Source: Myxococcales bacterium
Lineage (GTDB): Bacteria; Myxococcota_A; UBA9160; UBA4427
DNA length: 64,000 bases
Direction of reading: 5' to 3'
Assembly (NCBI GenBank): GCA_012959805.1
Contig: DUCN01000057.1
Span: 1 to 64,000, forward strand
The position numbers were made by a program, and so were the translations under genes. Below the pieces are notes generated by a model. That model did not search any database. It worked only from the letters and a program-made list of their open reading frames with translations, and was not told the DNA's origin. Positions within the stretch are counted from its first letter, which is position 1. Each line of letters starts with the position of its first letter. Shown here in pieces: positions 50,896 to 59,778 of the stretch.

Positions 50896-52295
50896 AACGC
50901 AGTCTGAGTATGAATGAGATACTCGCTTCGCTGCCGGATGCGACTGGCGAGCTTCTTTTACGCGTCGTTCGGGCAGGCCAGTCCCAAGTCACGCCGATTC
51001 ATCTCGTCGGGGGGCCGATTCGCGATCTCCTGCTTGGACGATCCGTGGTCGATGTCGATCTTGTCGTGGATGGGGATGTTCACGCACTCGGCGACGCAGT
51101 GGCGCGGGAGACCGTCGATGGGGAAATCGAGATCGAGGCGCACGATCGCTTTGGAACACTCCGGATTCGGTCCTCCGAGGCGCGCTTGGATCTTGCAAAA
51201 CTTCGAACCGAAACTTATGCGGCGCCGGGAGCGCTGCCCGAGGTAGCGGTCGGAAGCCTCGATGAGGACCTTCTGCGTCGGGATTTCAGCGTGAACGCCA
51301 TGGTCTGCCTGCTCGATTCGGAGGAGCCTGGAAGGGCGGTTCCGATTGTCGATATGTTAGGTGGCCTAGCGGATCTACATGGGCGAAAACTTCGCATCTT
51401 GCATTCACGCAGTTTTCACGACGATCCAACCCGGGCATTTAGGGCCGCCCGATTGGCCGCCCGATTGGGCTTTTCACTGGATCGGAAGTCGCGTAGTTCG
51501 CTGCGCGATGCCTTGCGCGACGGGGCTTTTGGCGCGGTCAGTGGCGAGCGATGGCGCCGAGAACTTCAACAGACTTTCGAGGAAGCCGAGCGTGGCGTGC
51601 ATGTGGGTCATGTCTTGAAGTCACTCTCGAATTGGCATGTCTTGACGGCGCTCGAGCCGGGCTTGCAGTTCGGGGCGGACCGACTGGTTCCTCTGCGACG
51701 TCTGTCCAGGGCGATCGCCAATCCGGAGTGGACGGCTCCGCGCTGGCGTCCCTGGTTGGCCGGTCTTTCGATTTGGTTGGCTCCTCTTCCCGCCGCACTG
51801 CGCCGACGGACGCTCGAGCGGTTCTCGATTCGCGGCGAGCAGGCAAAGCGGATCGTGCAGTTTGGCCGGGACGCCGAGCGTACGCTTCGAAGCCTGACCA
51901 AAGCGAGGGGGCGTGGTGCGGTGGATGCCATCCTCTCGGATCTTCCCGAGGAGACTGTTCAAGCTCTTCATGCCCTCGCAGATGTCTCTGTGCGGCGCCG
52001 GATACTGCGGTGGGGTGCCGAAGATCGCCGCCGTCGCTCGCCGGTGGGCGGTGGCGAAATCGCTGAATTAGGCTTGTCCGGACCAGATGTTGGGCGCGCA
52101 TTGGCACGCATTCGGGCGGGTTTTCTGGATGGCGAAATTGCGAATCGGGAGGAAGCGCTGGCCCTCGCGGAAGAAATCGCTAAACGGGTCCACCGCAGAC
52201 GGCAGACCGACGGAAAGAAGGCTTCTGGGCGCAGAAGAGTTGCCCGTCGAAGCACGATCACGGATACTGTCGCCGACGGTCGGCCACCAGACTGA
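50892..52295 (+). CDS. tRNA nucleotidyltransferase / poly(A) polymerase family, without HD domain
   Basis: A 467-residue class II nucleotidyltransferase. Motif A is HLVGGPIRDLLLGRSVVDVD, followed by LVVDGD. Motif B is DLLRRDFSVNAMVCLLDSE. Motif D is RAFRAARLAARLGFSLDRKS. The C-terminal half is helical and Arg-rich (RRRTLERFSIRGEQAKRIVQ) without an HD phosphohydrolase site. Such proteins are tRNA CCA-, CC- or A-adding enzymes, or poly(A) polymerases. A second enzyme of the same superfamily lies at 62509-63930, so this one may add only part of CCA, more likely the terminal A, or be a poly(A) polymerase. This cannot be decided from the sequence alone. GTG start overlaps the xerD stop. Confidence 0.85.
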   Translation: MKRSLSMNEILASLPDATGELLLRVVRAGQSQVTPIHLVGGPIRDLLLGRSVVDVDLVVDGDVHALGDAVARETVDGEIEIEAHDRFGTLRIRSSEARLDLAKLRTETYAAPGALPEVAVGSLDEDLLRRDFSVNAMVCLLDSEEPGRAVPIVDMLGGLADLHGRKLRILHSRSFHDDPTRAFRAARLAARLGFSLDRKSRSSLRDALRDGAFGAVSGERWRRELQQTFEEAERGVHVGHVLKSLSNWHVLTALEPGLQFGADRLVPLRRLSRAIANPEWTAPRWRPWLAGLSIWLAPLPAALRRRTLERFSIRGEQAKRIVQFGRDAERTLRSLTKARGRGAVDAILSDLPEETVQALHALADVSVRRRILRWGAEDRRRRSPVGGGEIAELGLSGPDVGRALARIRAGFLDGEIANREEALALAEEIAKRVHRRRQTDGKKASGRRRVARRSTITDTVADGRPPD

Positions 52296-52398
52296 GTTCT
52301 GAACACTGAATGAGGTCATCGCTGTTCGTCTCGGCCCGTTCGCGGACCTCCCCCCAGGCATCAGGAAGCTAGGAATATTGCGTTATGGCCGGTAGCCG

Positions 52399-53262
52399 AT
52401 GAGTGCACGGGAATGGACTGCGACGAGCGCGCTTGAAGACCTCGGCGAGGAGCCGAGTGAGCGGACCGATGGCCTGGATGGCTACTCGGTCAAGGTTTCC
52501 GTCTTCGAGGGCCCCCTCGATCTGTTATTGCATCTGATTCGCCAGAACGAAGTCGATATCACCGATATCCCGATTTCCCGGATTGCCGCGCAATATCTCG
52601 AAACCATCGAATTGATGGAAGGGCTGAATCTCGACGTTGCCGCCGAATATCTAGTCATGGCGGCCACGCTGGCTCTGATCAAGAGCCGAATGCTGTTGCC
52701 CGACGAATCCCATGAAGAGGAAGAGGGAACGGATCCGCGCGCGGACCTGGTCCGACGCCTCCTCGAATACCAGCGATTCAAGGAGGCCGCGAATACGCTT
52801 TCGAAGCGTCGGCTTCTCGGACGTGACGTCTTCAGTGTCATCGGCCCCGGCCCCGAAAAAACACCGCAGGGTGAACGCGAACTCGAGGTCGGACTATTCG
52901 AGCTAGTGGCCGCTTTTCGCGACGTGCTCGACCAATCAAAATTGCTCTCCTTGAAGCATGAGATCGAGACCGAACACATCACCGTTCGCGAGCGGATGAT
53001 GGTCGTGATGGATTTGCTCGAAGCCCACGAGTCGATCGAGTTCATGCGAATCTTCGAGTCACCGGATCGCGATGGTCCGGTGAGCCGGCCGGTTCTGGTT
53101 GCGACGTTCCTGGCGATCCTGGAACTGGCTAGGCTATCCGCACTGCGTATCTACCAAGGTCTATCGGAACGAGAAACGCCCGAAGGCCCCATTCGGATTC
53201 GGCAAGCGACCCCGGATACGGGCGATCCGAATTGGCGAGAGCGCATTGCAGAATCGATGTAG
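52399..53262 (+). CDS. scpA: Segregation and condensation protein A
   Basis: A 287-residue kleisin that bridges SMC heads with ScpB. VSVFEGPLDLLLHLIRQNEV is the hallmark N-terminal block. ISRIAAQYLETIELMEGLNL, DVAAEYLVMAATLALIKSRM and LLPDE follow. A polar stretch leads to the C-terminal winged helix (VLVATFLAILELARLSALRI). The SMC gene is not in this window. The first 28 residues are extra and acidic. About 100 bp upstream hold no gene. It is paired with scpB, with a short tandem repeat between them. Confidence 0.93.
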   Translation: MSAREWTATSALEDLGEEPSERTDGLDGYSVKVSVFEGPLDLLLHLIRQNEVDITDIPISRIAAQYLETIELMEGLNLDVAAEYLVMAATLALIKSRMLLPDESHEEEEGTDPRADLVRRLLEYQRFKEAANTLSKRRLLGRDVFSVIGPGPEKTPQGERELEVGLFELVAAFRDVLDQSKLLSLKHEIETEHITVRERMMVVMDLLEAHESIEFMRIFESPDRDGPVSRPVLVATFLAILELARLSALRIYQGLSERETPEGPIRIRQATPDTGDPNWRERIAESM

Positions 53263-53281
53263 ATCATGATTGTCTTCAACA

Positions 53282-53335
53282 TTCAAGACCCTCCAAACGT
53301 TCAAGACTGCCCAAATGTTCAAGACTGTCCGGACC
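53282..53335 (+). repeat. Three-copy 18-bp tandem repeat between scpA and scpB
   Basis: TTCAAGAC occurs at 53282, 53300 and 53318, exactly 18 bases apart, with partly conserved remainder (CCTCCAAACG, TGCCCAAATG, TGTCCGGACC). A partial fourth copy (TTCAACA) precedes at 53274. The repeats are in the 92-bp spacer just before the scpB ribosome site. They could be a binding site or a slippage product. Confidence 0.55.
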
Positions 53336-53354
53336 CCGCGACGCAGGAGTCATT

Positions 53355-54188
53355 GTGAGTAGAATGGAATCCAAGGAAAAGCGCAGGATCATCGAGGCTC
53401 TGGTGCTTTCGTCGCCGGAGCCGATTTCGGCGGAAAAACTTGCGGAGATTATTCCTTACTGCAAACCAGGCCAGGCGAAGGATCTCGTCAACGAGCTCAA
53501 TACGGAATACGCCGAGCAAGATCGCGCCTTCGAGATTTGGGAAGTCGCGGGTGGTTTTCAGATTCGAACGCGCGCGGAATTCTCTGGCTATCTTCAGAAG
53601 TTGCAAAAAGAACGAGCCCTACGCTTGTCTCCGGCCGCTCTCGAAACACTCGCGATCATCGCCTATCGCCAGCCGACTACCCGTGCCGAGATCGAGGAGG
53701 TCCGGGGCGTGGATGCCGGCGCAACGGTGCGGAGTCTGCTTGAACGTCATCTGATTCGCATCGCTGGTCAGCGAGAAGTGCCCGGTCGTCCAATGCTCTA
53801 TGGCACGACCCGTCGCTTCCTCGAAGTCTTCGGCATCGAGAATCTGAAGAATCTGCCCTCTCTGCGCGAGTTGGATGAGTTGGCCAAAGAGCAGGGCCTG
53901 CTCGATCCAGCGGCCGACGAGAACGCCGAGGCGGAGGCGGAGGCGTCAGCCGACGCTATTACGGAAGGGATCGAAGTCGTAGAATCCCCAGAACTTACGG
54001 AAACAGATTCCGCCGACGTCACTGACGTCGCCGCGGACGCCAGCACAGACGAACTTCGGGAGTTGGATGGCGGGGAACTGACCCAGGCGGACGAGATGCC
54101 GGACGGTGAAGCGATCGAGCAGGACGATGCGATCTCGCGGGAGTCGGATGGCAATCTGGCCGACAATGAGGGGTTGACGGAACGTTAG
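53355..54188 (+). CDS. scpB: Segregation and condensation protein B
   Basis: About 277 residues. The two winged helices of ScpB are recognised: IIEALVLSSPEPISAEKLAE, then WEVAGGFQIRTRAEFSGYLQ, LRLSPAALETLAIIAYRQPT, TRAEIEEVRGVDAGATVRSL and GRPMLYGTTRRFLEVFGIEN. These are the most conserved blocks of the family. A long acidic tail (AEAEAEASADAITEG and on, about 90 residues) is unusual in length. It forms the SMC-ScpA-ScpB condensin. I use GTG 53355, six bases after AGGAG; ATG 53364 is the alternative. Followed by rluB after four bases. Confidence 0.92.
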   Translation: MSRMESKEKRRIIEALVLSSPEPISAEKLAEIIPYCKPGQAKDLVNELNTEYAEQDRAFEIWEVAGGFQIRTRAEFSGYLQKLQKERALRLSPAALETLAIIAYRQPTTRAEIEEVRGVDAGATVRSLLERHLIRIAGQREVPGRPMLYGTTRRFLEVFGIENLKNLPSLRELDELAKEQGLLDPAADENAEAEAEASADAITEGIEVVESPELTETDSADVTDVAADASTDELRELDGGELTQADEMPDGEAIEQDDAISRESDGNLADNEGLTER

Positions 54189-54192
54189 TCTG

Positions 54193-55182
54193 ATGCCTCA
54201 CGGAAAATCTCCCAAACATACTCGCAAGGCCCGCAGCAAAAGTTCTGCGGCCAACAAGAGGGGCCAGGGGCCGGCGCGCAAGAAGCTTGGCTCGGACGAC
54301 AGGGCTGCGTCCGGCGTCGGTGGCGCTGCGTCGGTAGGACAGTCCACCCCGATCGATCGCTCCGTTCGATTGCAGAAATTGATTGCGGGGGCAGGCTTCG
54401 GGTCGCGACGTGATGTCGAGCAATTCATCGTCGATCAGCGAGTAACGGTCAACGGTCGAGTTGTGAATGTTGGGGATCGAGCAGATCCCGGAGTGGACGA
54501 CATTCGTCTCGACGGCGAGCGGCTGCTGCGCGAGAAGCCCAGCTATTGGATCCTGAACAAGCCCCGCGGCGTCGTCACGACGGTTCGCGATAACGAGGGT
54601 CGCAAGACCGTCATCAGCTTGATGCCGAAGAATATTGGTCGGCTCTTTCCGGTGGGTCGTCTCGACCGTGAAACATCGGGCCTCTTGTTGCTGACCAACG
54701 ACGGCGATACCGCCCACGTGCTGCTTCACCCATCATTGGGCAACGAACGTGAATATCGGGTCAGCGTCAAGGGGCACATCGACGCGAAGGCCGTGGGCCG
54801 ACTCGAAAAGGGCGTCTCGCTCGAGGATGGGCGGACTTCTCCGGGTCGTGTCAGCAACGTTCGACTTGATCCAGATTCGGGAAACTCGAGTTTTGCCCTC
54901 GTCTTGATGGAGGGACGGAAGCGTCAGATTCGACGAAGTCTACTCGTGCTGGGATTTCCGGTTCGACGATTGGTTCGTGTGAGGATGGGGCCGCTGCGAC
55001 TGGGGAGACTGGCCGTGGGGCAGGCGCGGCCGCTTCGGTCGGAGGAGCGGCGGAGCTTGTTGATGCACGCCGAGAAGCTTCGGGATGCGCCAAAGTCCTC
55101 GAAGAACAAGTCTCGAGCCGGGCGAGCCCGATCCACTTCAGTTCAGCGAACAGTGAGCTCCAAGAAGGGCACCAGAAAATAG
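54193..55182 (+). CDS. rluB: 23S rRNA pseudouridine synthase RluB family
   Basis: A 329-residue pseudouridine synthase of the RsuA/RluB/E/F group. A basic N-terminus leads to an S4 RNA-binding domain (VRLQKLIAGAGFGSRRDVEQ, then VTVNGRVVNVGD). YWILNKPRGVVTTVRDNEGR and LFPVGRLDRETSGLLLLTND follow, with the catalytic Asp in GRLDRETSGLLL, then KEYRV-like NEREYRVSVKGHID and EGRKRQIRRSLLVLGFPVRR. By context with scpA and scpB, RluB (position 2605 of 23S rRNA) is likelier than RsuA. The tail (KSSKNKSRAGRARS) is long, Lys/Arg-rich and probably disordered. Confidence 0.9.
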   Translation: MPHGKSPKHTRKARSKSSAANKRGQGPARKKLGSDDRAASGVGGAASVGQSTPIDRSVRLQKLIAGAGFGSRRDVEQFIVDQRVTVNGRVVNVGDRADPGVDDIRLDGERLLREKPSYWILNKPRGVVTTVRDNEGRKTVISLMPKNIGRLFPVGRLDRETSGLLLLTNDGDTAHVLLHPSLGNEREYRVSVKGHIDAKAVGRLEKGVSLEDGRTSPGRVSNVRLDPDSGNSSFALVLMEGRKRQIRRSLLVLGFPVRRLVRVRMGPLRLGRLAVGQARPLRSEERRSLLMHAEKLRDAPKSSKNKSRAGRARSTSVQRTVSSKKGTRK

Positions 55183-55238
55183 AACGCGAGCAGGAGGCCG
55201 AGCAGGAAAGACAGGCCTTGCGGAAAATCTCGTGGCAT
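55143..55238 (-). CDS. Possible 31-residue single-TM peptide
   Basis: From ATG 55238 the minus strand encodes MPRDFPQGLSFLLGLLLAFY followed by FLVPFLELTVR and a TGA. A GGAAGGA site lies about ten bases upstream. The hydrophobic run of about 20 residues bounded by Arg and Glu looks like a single transmembrane helix. It overlaps the 3' end of rluB by 40 bases on the other strand. I know no family. It may be a chance frame, but the ribosome site and helix together make it worth listing. Confidence 0.3.
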   Translation of the reverse strand: MPRDFPQGLSFLLGLLLAFYFLVPFLELTVR

Positions 55239-55570
55239 CGCGATCGATCCTTCCTTTCTGTGCTTACGTTCGAGGCCGACCGAGGGTCCCGTCGATCGGA
55301 CATCTTTCTAATTTCTTCTTCTTCTCTTTTCTTCAAGAGCAAGAATCGTGCAAACGCTCGCGATACGCGCGGCTCGTTTCTCGACCGGCTGAATGAGTTG
55401 CCGGCACCCAGCGTTGACGCTGAATCTGCCGCTCAATTGCCGCTGTTGTCGTGGCTAGGCTGCGGGACTTGAGGCTTCCCGGGTGGAAACAAAGTCTCCA
55501 CCAATGGAAGTTCTAAGACCGGCCGGAAGACGCCGGCCATGTCATCGGGGCGACTTCGCCGAATGCCGAA
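55239..55570. other. Intergenic stretch with no gene found
   Basis: About 330 bp between the small peptide frame and the DUF368 gene. A pyrimidine-rich run TTCTTCTTCTTCTCTTTTCTTC (around 55314-55336) is notable and reads as an A/G-rich run on the minus strand. A frame at 55218-55472 has no recognisable features. I see no RNA gene. Confidence 0.5.
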
Positions 55571-56614
55571 TCAGGTTGAGCGCTCTTGCTCTTCCTTGGT
55601 GCGATCGACTCGGGAAACGGCCCAGGTGAGGAGAATACCGAGGGCGATGGCTCCGCCCGTTTCGGCAACTTGGCTGGTGCTCGGACTGAATCGCTCGAGT
55701 GGCCAGTCCTCGACGGGAAATTCTTCGAGTTCCGCTTCCGGAACGAGGATCCCATGGTCCATGAATCCGGGTTCTGGCGCGACGGCCTTCTGAAATGGGT
55801 AGAGGCCAACGACTGCGCCGAGCAGGAGTCCGATCAGGACGCCTAACGTCGCTTTCTCGTACCGAGCCAGCAGCCAGCGAAGGGCGTTGCTGACTCCGAC
55901 GATGCCGACCACCACGCCGATTCCGACTGGGATCACAACGTTCATGGAATCCAGGATTCGCGCCAGATCGAATCCGGAAGGACCAATCAGACCAAGCTTG
56001 AGTTCGTCCACTGCCCCGAGAATTGGTTCATATTGGCCGAGGAGCAGCAACAGGTATCCGCCCGAGATTCCGGGCAAAATCATGGCGGAGGCACCGGCTA
56101 GGCCAGAGAGAAGCAGTAGCGGAAAACTCTCAGTGCTCGTCCCCTGTGATTCGGTGCCAAACGCCATGACGACCATGAGAGCGAATGCGATTCCAGCGGC
56201 GACCCAAACGCTTCGTGTGATGGGTTGGGCGAGGCGCCAGACCAGTGGAAGGCCGCCCAGGGTGAGTCCGATAAAGAAGCTGTACATCAGCGGGCGCTGC
56301 TCGATGACCAACATTCGCGTCGGCCCCGCTAGCCCTCCAATCGCGAGGATGGCAGAGCCGCCGATCGTGGCCAGGATGACGAGCGAGCGAGGCTTGAATC
56401 GTAAGACCGTGATGTCGGCAATCGCATTAATGAAGCTCGGATAGACGCCGACTGCGAGAAGCATGGTTCCGCCGCTGATTCCCGGGACCAGGTTCGCGAG
56501 CCCCATCAGGATTCCACCCAGGAGTCCGCGTGGGATGAAGCCTGCGAGGGAAGTTTCCTCGGCATTCGCTTGGATCGATGACTGCGCCTTCAATGAACTC
56601 CCCCCCGACAGCAC
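55571..56614 (-). CDS. DUF368 polyprenyl-phosphate transporter
   Basis: A 347-residue polytopic membrane protein with about eight to ten helices. The family's paired motif is visible twice: GLANLVPGISGGTMLLAVGV near the N-terminus and GASAMILPGISGGYLLLLLG near the middle (both PGISGG). VYPSFINAIADI follows the first copy. Proteins with DUF368 (PopT) have been shown to flip undecaprenyl phosphate back to the inner side of the membrane for reuse in wall and LPS synthesis. The symbol is not given because naming varies. Start is GTG 56614; upstream about 140 bp to the SRAP gene serve both divergent units. Confidence 0.85.
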   Translation of the reverse strand: MLSGGSSLKAQSSIQANAEETSLAGFIPRGLLGGILMGLANLVPGISGGTMLLAVGVYPSFINAIADITVLRFKPRSLVILATIGGSAILAIGGLAGPTRMLVIEQRPLMYSFFIGLTLGGLPLVWRLAQPITRSVWVAAGIAFALMVVMAFGTESQGTSTESFPLLLLSGLAGASAMILPGISGGYLLLLLGQYEPILGAVDELKLGLIGPSGFDLARILDSMNVVIPVGIGVVVGIVGVSNALRWLLARYEKATLGVLIGLLLGAVVGLYPFQKAVAPEPGFMDHGILVPEAELEEFPVEDWPLERFSPSTSQVAETGGAIALGILLTWAVSRVDRTKEEQERST

Positions 56615-56753
56615 GAGTCGTTCACGCGCGTCTGTCCTTGCTCTGTGCCGCCCTTGGCTGGCTCGTGGTCGGCTACTCTAGCCCGAATCGGGTGCAACGG
56701 TCCCAGTCAGTGCCTTTCACTTTCAGCCACTCCCAGCGACTTCGGAGGCAGCC

Positions 56754-57569
56754 ATGTGCGGAAGAATGACGCTGACGAAATCCGGCAGTGAGATCGCCGA
56801 GTATTTCGCCTTGGCCATGGCTGAGGAGGCCGTGACCGAGATGGACGGAACATCACTCCGCCCGCGCTACAACATCGCACCTTCACAGCCCATCGCGACG
56901 ATTGATCATTGTGCAGACGAACGGCCCGAGCTGCATTGGAAACAGTGGGGACTGGTTCCCTCCTGGAGCAAGGATCCGCGCATAGTCGGTAAACTATTCA
57001 ATGCACGCTCCGAGACCGCGTCTGAGAAACCCTCGTTTCGGGCCGCCTGGAAGCGGCGCCGATGTCTCGTTGTCGCCGACGGTTTTTACGAATGGACGCC
57101 TCGGGCGCGCGACCACCAGCCCTACCATTTCAGTCGAGGGGATGGCTCGCTCCTGGCCTTCGCCGGGCTCTATGAAGAATGGCTGGGGGAGGGCGGGGAG
57201 CTGATTGAATCGTGTACGGTCTTGACCACGGCGGCCAGTGCCGATCTCGAAGGAGTTCATCATCGCATGCCCGTTATCCTGGTGGCTGAGAATTTCGGTG
57301 CGTGGCTCGGACAGGGCTCCGATCCGGAAGCGTTGAAGGCACTCATGCAACCGGCTCCATCGGGAACACTCGAGAAAAAAGCCGTTGGTCGGACCGTGAA
57401 TAATCCGCGGCATGATGACCCGAGTTGTCTTTTGCCGGCATCGGCGACCAGCCAGGCCGACGCGGTTGATGCATCACGCGAGGCGACCCCGAAATCCCTG
57501 GACCGGGACAGCGAGGATCCGTCGGACCAGGCTGAGCTTTTCGGGCCTGACCCCGAGGTTTCAAAATGA
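56754..57569 (+). CDS. SRAP-domain abasic-site protein (YedK/HMCES type)
   Basis: A 271-residue protein. The catalytic cysteine is residue 2 after Met removal (MCGRMTLTKSG), as in all SRAP proteins. RPRYNIAPSQPIATIDH, HWKQWGLVPSWSKDP and FNARSETASEKPSFRAAWKR follow, with RCLVVADGFYEWTPRA carrying the Glu. EGVHHRMPVILVAENFGAWL gives the HxRMP histidine. These proteins form a stable cross-link with abasic sites in single-stranded DNA and protect them at replication forks. A tail of about 50 Ser/Asp/Pro-rich residues follows the domain. Overlaps the DUF3311 gene by four bases, although the functions appear unrelated. Confidence 0.9.
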   Translation: MCGRMTLTKSGSEIAEYFALAMAEEAVTEMDGTSLRPRYNIAPSQPIATIDHCADERPELHWKQWGLVPSWSKDPRIVGKLFNARSETASEKPSFRAAWKRRRCLVVADGFYEWTPRARDHQPYHFSRGDGSLLAFAGLYEEWLGEGGELIESCTVLTTAASADLEGVHHRMPVILVAENFGAWLGQGSDPEALKALMQPAPSGTLEKKAVGRTVNNPRHDDPSCLLPASATSQADAVDASREATPKSLDRDSEDPSDQAELFGPDPEVSK

Positions 57570-57802
57570 GCGGTGGTCGCAGACGCATTCATGTCGCGTG
57601 CATGATCATCATCGTGCTTCTTTACGTGATCTCCGTGCCCTGGTATCGCGACGTGGACCAACCCCTCCAGGTCTGGCTCGGTCTGCCAGATTGGGTCGCC
57701 GTGGCACTTCTCTGTTATGTCGGCGTCGCCATCGTGAACGGCGTGGCCTGGTCTGTGGCGGAGGTCTCCGATGAGTCCGATGATTCCGGGGAACCCAGAT
57801 GA
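57566..57802 (+). CDS. DUF3311 small membrane subunit
   Basis: A 78-residue protein with two helices, HVACMIIIVLLYVISVPWY and DWVAVALLCYVGVAIVNGVA, and an acidic tail. This is the layout of the DUF3311 family, small proteins encoded directly before sodium/solute symporters of the SSS family, which is the case here (four-base overlap). A role as accessory subunit is assumed by association. Confidence 0.8.
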   Translation: MSGGRRRIHVACMIIIVLLYVISVPWYRDVDQPLQVWLGLPDWVAVALLCYVGVAIVNGVAWSVAEVSDESDDSGEPR

Positions 57803-59304
57803 ATTTCGGCATCTGGGGTGTGGTCTCGCTGCTGGTCTATCTCGCCGCACTTCTGGGCGTTGCCGAAGTGGCCAACCGCGCAAAGCGGGATTCATCGCCG
57901 TCGGACCATTTTCTCGCAGGACGTTCGCTGGGCACCTTCGTGCTTTTCTTGACACTGTATGCGACCGCGTATAGTGGCAATTCGCTGCTGGGCTACCCAG
58001 GCCGCGCCTATCGAGATGGTTATTCGTTCATCATGGCGACGGGATTCATGATGGCGATCATCGTTGCATTTCATGTCATCGTTCCACGACTGCGCCCGCT
58101 TGCGGTTCGGCATGCCTTCGTCACGCCAGGCGATTATGTTCGGCTTCGATTCGAGGGTCCTTGGGCGCGCCCCTTGCGGTTGGCCATCGGTATCCTGATG
58201 AGTCTGGCGCTTGCGAATTTCCTGTTGGCGCAACTGAAAGCCATGGGGGAAGTCGCGAGCGTCGTGACGGACGGACGCATTCCCTATCCGTTAGGCGTCG
58301 TGGGCCTCGCGGGCATCATCCTCTTCTACGAGACCCGCGGTGGAATGCGGGCGGTCGCCTGGACCGATGCGGCCCAGGGAATCGTTATGCTCGTCGGACT
58401 ATCGGCGCTTCTGGCCTGGCTGCTCGGTGAAGCCGGTGGCCTTTCTGAGATTACGCATGCGGTGGCCGAAAGACGCCCCGAAGCGGTTCGAGTGCCTTCC
58501 GCGACTGTGTCCATCAACTGGTTCAGCACGATCGCGCTGATGGGTCTGGCCAGCGTGCTTTACCCGCAGGCGATCCAGCGGATCTTTGCAGCGAAGAGTG
58601 GACGCGCCCTCAAGCGCTCGTTTGCAGGCATGACCTTCATGCCTTTGGCTACGACTCTCGTTGTCACGCTGATCGGGGTGGCCGCGATCGCGCGGTTCGA
58701 TATCCAGGGTGCGGTCGCCACCGATGAAGTCGTTCCTCTCTTACTTCACGAGTGGGGCTCTGCGGGCGGCTATTCGACGGCCGCGGCGTTGCTTGTTTTC
58801 CTGGGTGCCTTGTCCGCGATCATGTCGACGGCGGATTCCTGCCTACTGTCGCTGGGATCGCTTCTCAGCCGTGATGTACTCGGGCGCGAAAGCCGTGATG
58901 AAGCCGCAACACGCTTGGGGAAGCGGCTGGCAGCCGCGATTCTTGTGGCAACGATTCCCTTCGCGCTGTATCGCGATCTCACGCTCTGGCGCCTCATTGA
59001 ATTGAAAATGGAATTACTGATCCAATGCGTACCCGCCTTCCTGATCGCGCTGCATTGGTCCCGGCTTCGCGCCGGTCCGGTCCTGGCCGGAATAGTCGTT
59101 GGGACTGTGTTTTCTGCCGGATTGACGCTCGGGGGCGTCACTCGGATCGAGGGCTTGCACGTTGGCGTCGTCGGCTGCGCTCTGAACGCGATCGTGGCTG
59201 TTGGCGGAACTCTCCTTTCGGGCTCCGCAGACCAACAATCGGCAGGCCGATCGCAGGCCCCGGCAGAACTTCACCTTAAGCACGAAATAGACAAGTACTC
59301 CTAG
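57799..59304 (+). CDS. Sodium/solute symporter, SSS family
   Basis: A 501-residue carrier with about 13 helices. YATAYSGNSLLGYPGRAYRD is the first helix turn of the LeuT-like fold, then FETRGGM-like LFYETRGGMRAVAWTDAAQG, a segment present in nearly all SSS proteins, and MGLASVLYPQAIQRIFAAKS, corresponding to the PQ.. (A)R motif. FLGALSAIMSTADSCLLSLG contains the sodium-site Ser/Thr cluster (STADS) of helix 8. The substrate cannot be read; the subgroup with DUF3311 partners often includes carriers for small organic acids or amino acids. Nothing seen after its stop until 59397. Confidence 0.85.
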   Translation: MNFGIWGVVSLLVYLAALLGVAEVANRAKRDSSPSDHFLAGRSLGTFVLFLTLYATAYSGNSLLGYPGRAYRDGYSFIMATGFMMAIIVAFHVIVPRLRPLAVRHAFVTPGDYVRLRFEGPWARPLRLAIGILMSLALANFLLAQLKAMGEVASVVTDGRIPYPLGVVGLAGIILFYETRGGMRAVAWTDAAQGIVMLVGLSALLAWLLGEAGGLSEITHAVAERRPEAVRVPSATVSINWFSTIALMGLASVLYPQAIQRIFAAKSGRALKRSFAGMTFMPLATTLVVTLIGVAAIARFDIQGAVATDEVVPLLLHEWGSAGGYSTAAALLVFLGALSAIMSTADSCLLSLGSLLSRDVLGRESRDEAATRLGKRLAAAILVATIPFALYRDLTLWRLIELKMELLIQCVPAFLIALHWSRLRAGPVLAGIVVGTVFSAGLTLGGVTRIEGLHVGVVGCALNAIVAVGGTLLSGSADQQSAGRSQAPAELHLKHEIDKYS

Positions 59305-59402
59305 ATATTTAGCCTCATTTAGTTCAAGCATTTTACGAGAGATCGCAGATCGCCACCACAAGGATTCGAGACCCGATTGGGTCGATTCGAACTCTCGTGC
59401 GA

Positions 59403-59618
59403 ATGAGGCGGACTGTGATGTGGACTGTAGTGGGCTTGACGTGTGTGGCTTGGACGAGTCTGGAACTCGTGCGTCCCTGGAACGCGAGCCGAGTCGCCAT
59501 CGCGTTGGACTGCGAGCGGCCTCACGCCAAAGCACGTCTCGCGATGAATCGACAGCGCTTTGCTGCCTGGGATGAAAGCGGCCGCATGATCGTCGTTGAA
59601 GATCTCGGCCACCACTGA
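59403..59618 (+). CDS. Small protein of unknown function with an N-terminal helix
   Basis: A 71-residue frame from ATG 59403, with a GTG at 59397 as alternative. It begins MRRTVMWTVVGLTCVAWTSL, a possible single membrane helix or uncleaved signal, and ends in a polar part (NRQRFAAWDESGRMIVVEDL). I do not recognise a family. Codon use looks like that of its neighbours. It stands between the symporter and the peptidase gene without clear coupling. Confidence 0.35.
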   Translation: MRRTVMWTVVGLTCVAWTSLELVRPWNASRVAIALDCERPHAKARLAMNRQRFAAWDESGRMIVVEDLGHH

Positions 59619-59710
59619 GTCGGCGCCGAAGTACAGAACCAATTTACACCCAACCCATCAGCGCTTCGCTATTTTGAGGCCCGTCACTCAATCCGTGGAT
59701 TCATCGTAAT

Positions 59711-59744
59711 CCCTGCTCGTCGGTGATCACTCACCGAAGCAGGG
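59711..59744. promoter_or_regulatory. Long hairpin upstream of the M3 peptidase gene
   Basis: CCCTGCT (59711-59717) and TCGGTGA (59720-59726) pair with TCACCGA (59731-59737) and AGCAGGG (59738-59744): 14 base pairs, a two-base bulge and a TCAC loop. It ends 35 bases before the start codon. No T-run follows, so it is more likely a leader structure or operator than an intrinsic terminator. Confidence 0.45.
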
Positions 59745-59778
59745 TTCGAGAATTCCTCTAATTGAAAGGGTCTGAAAT

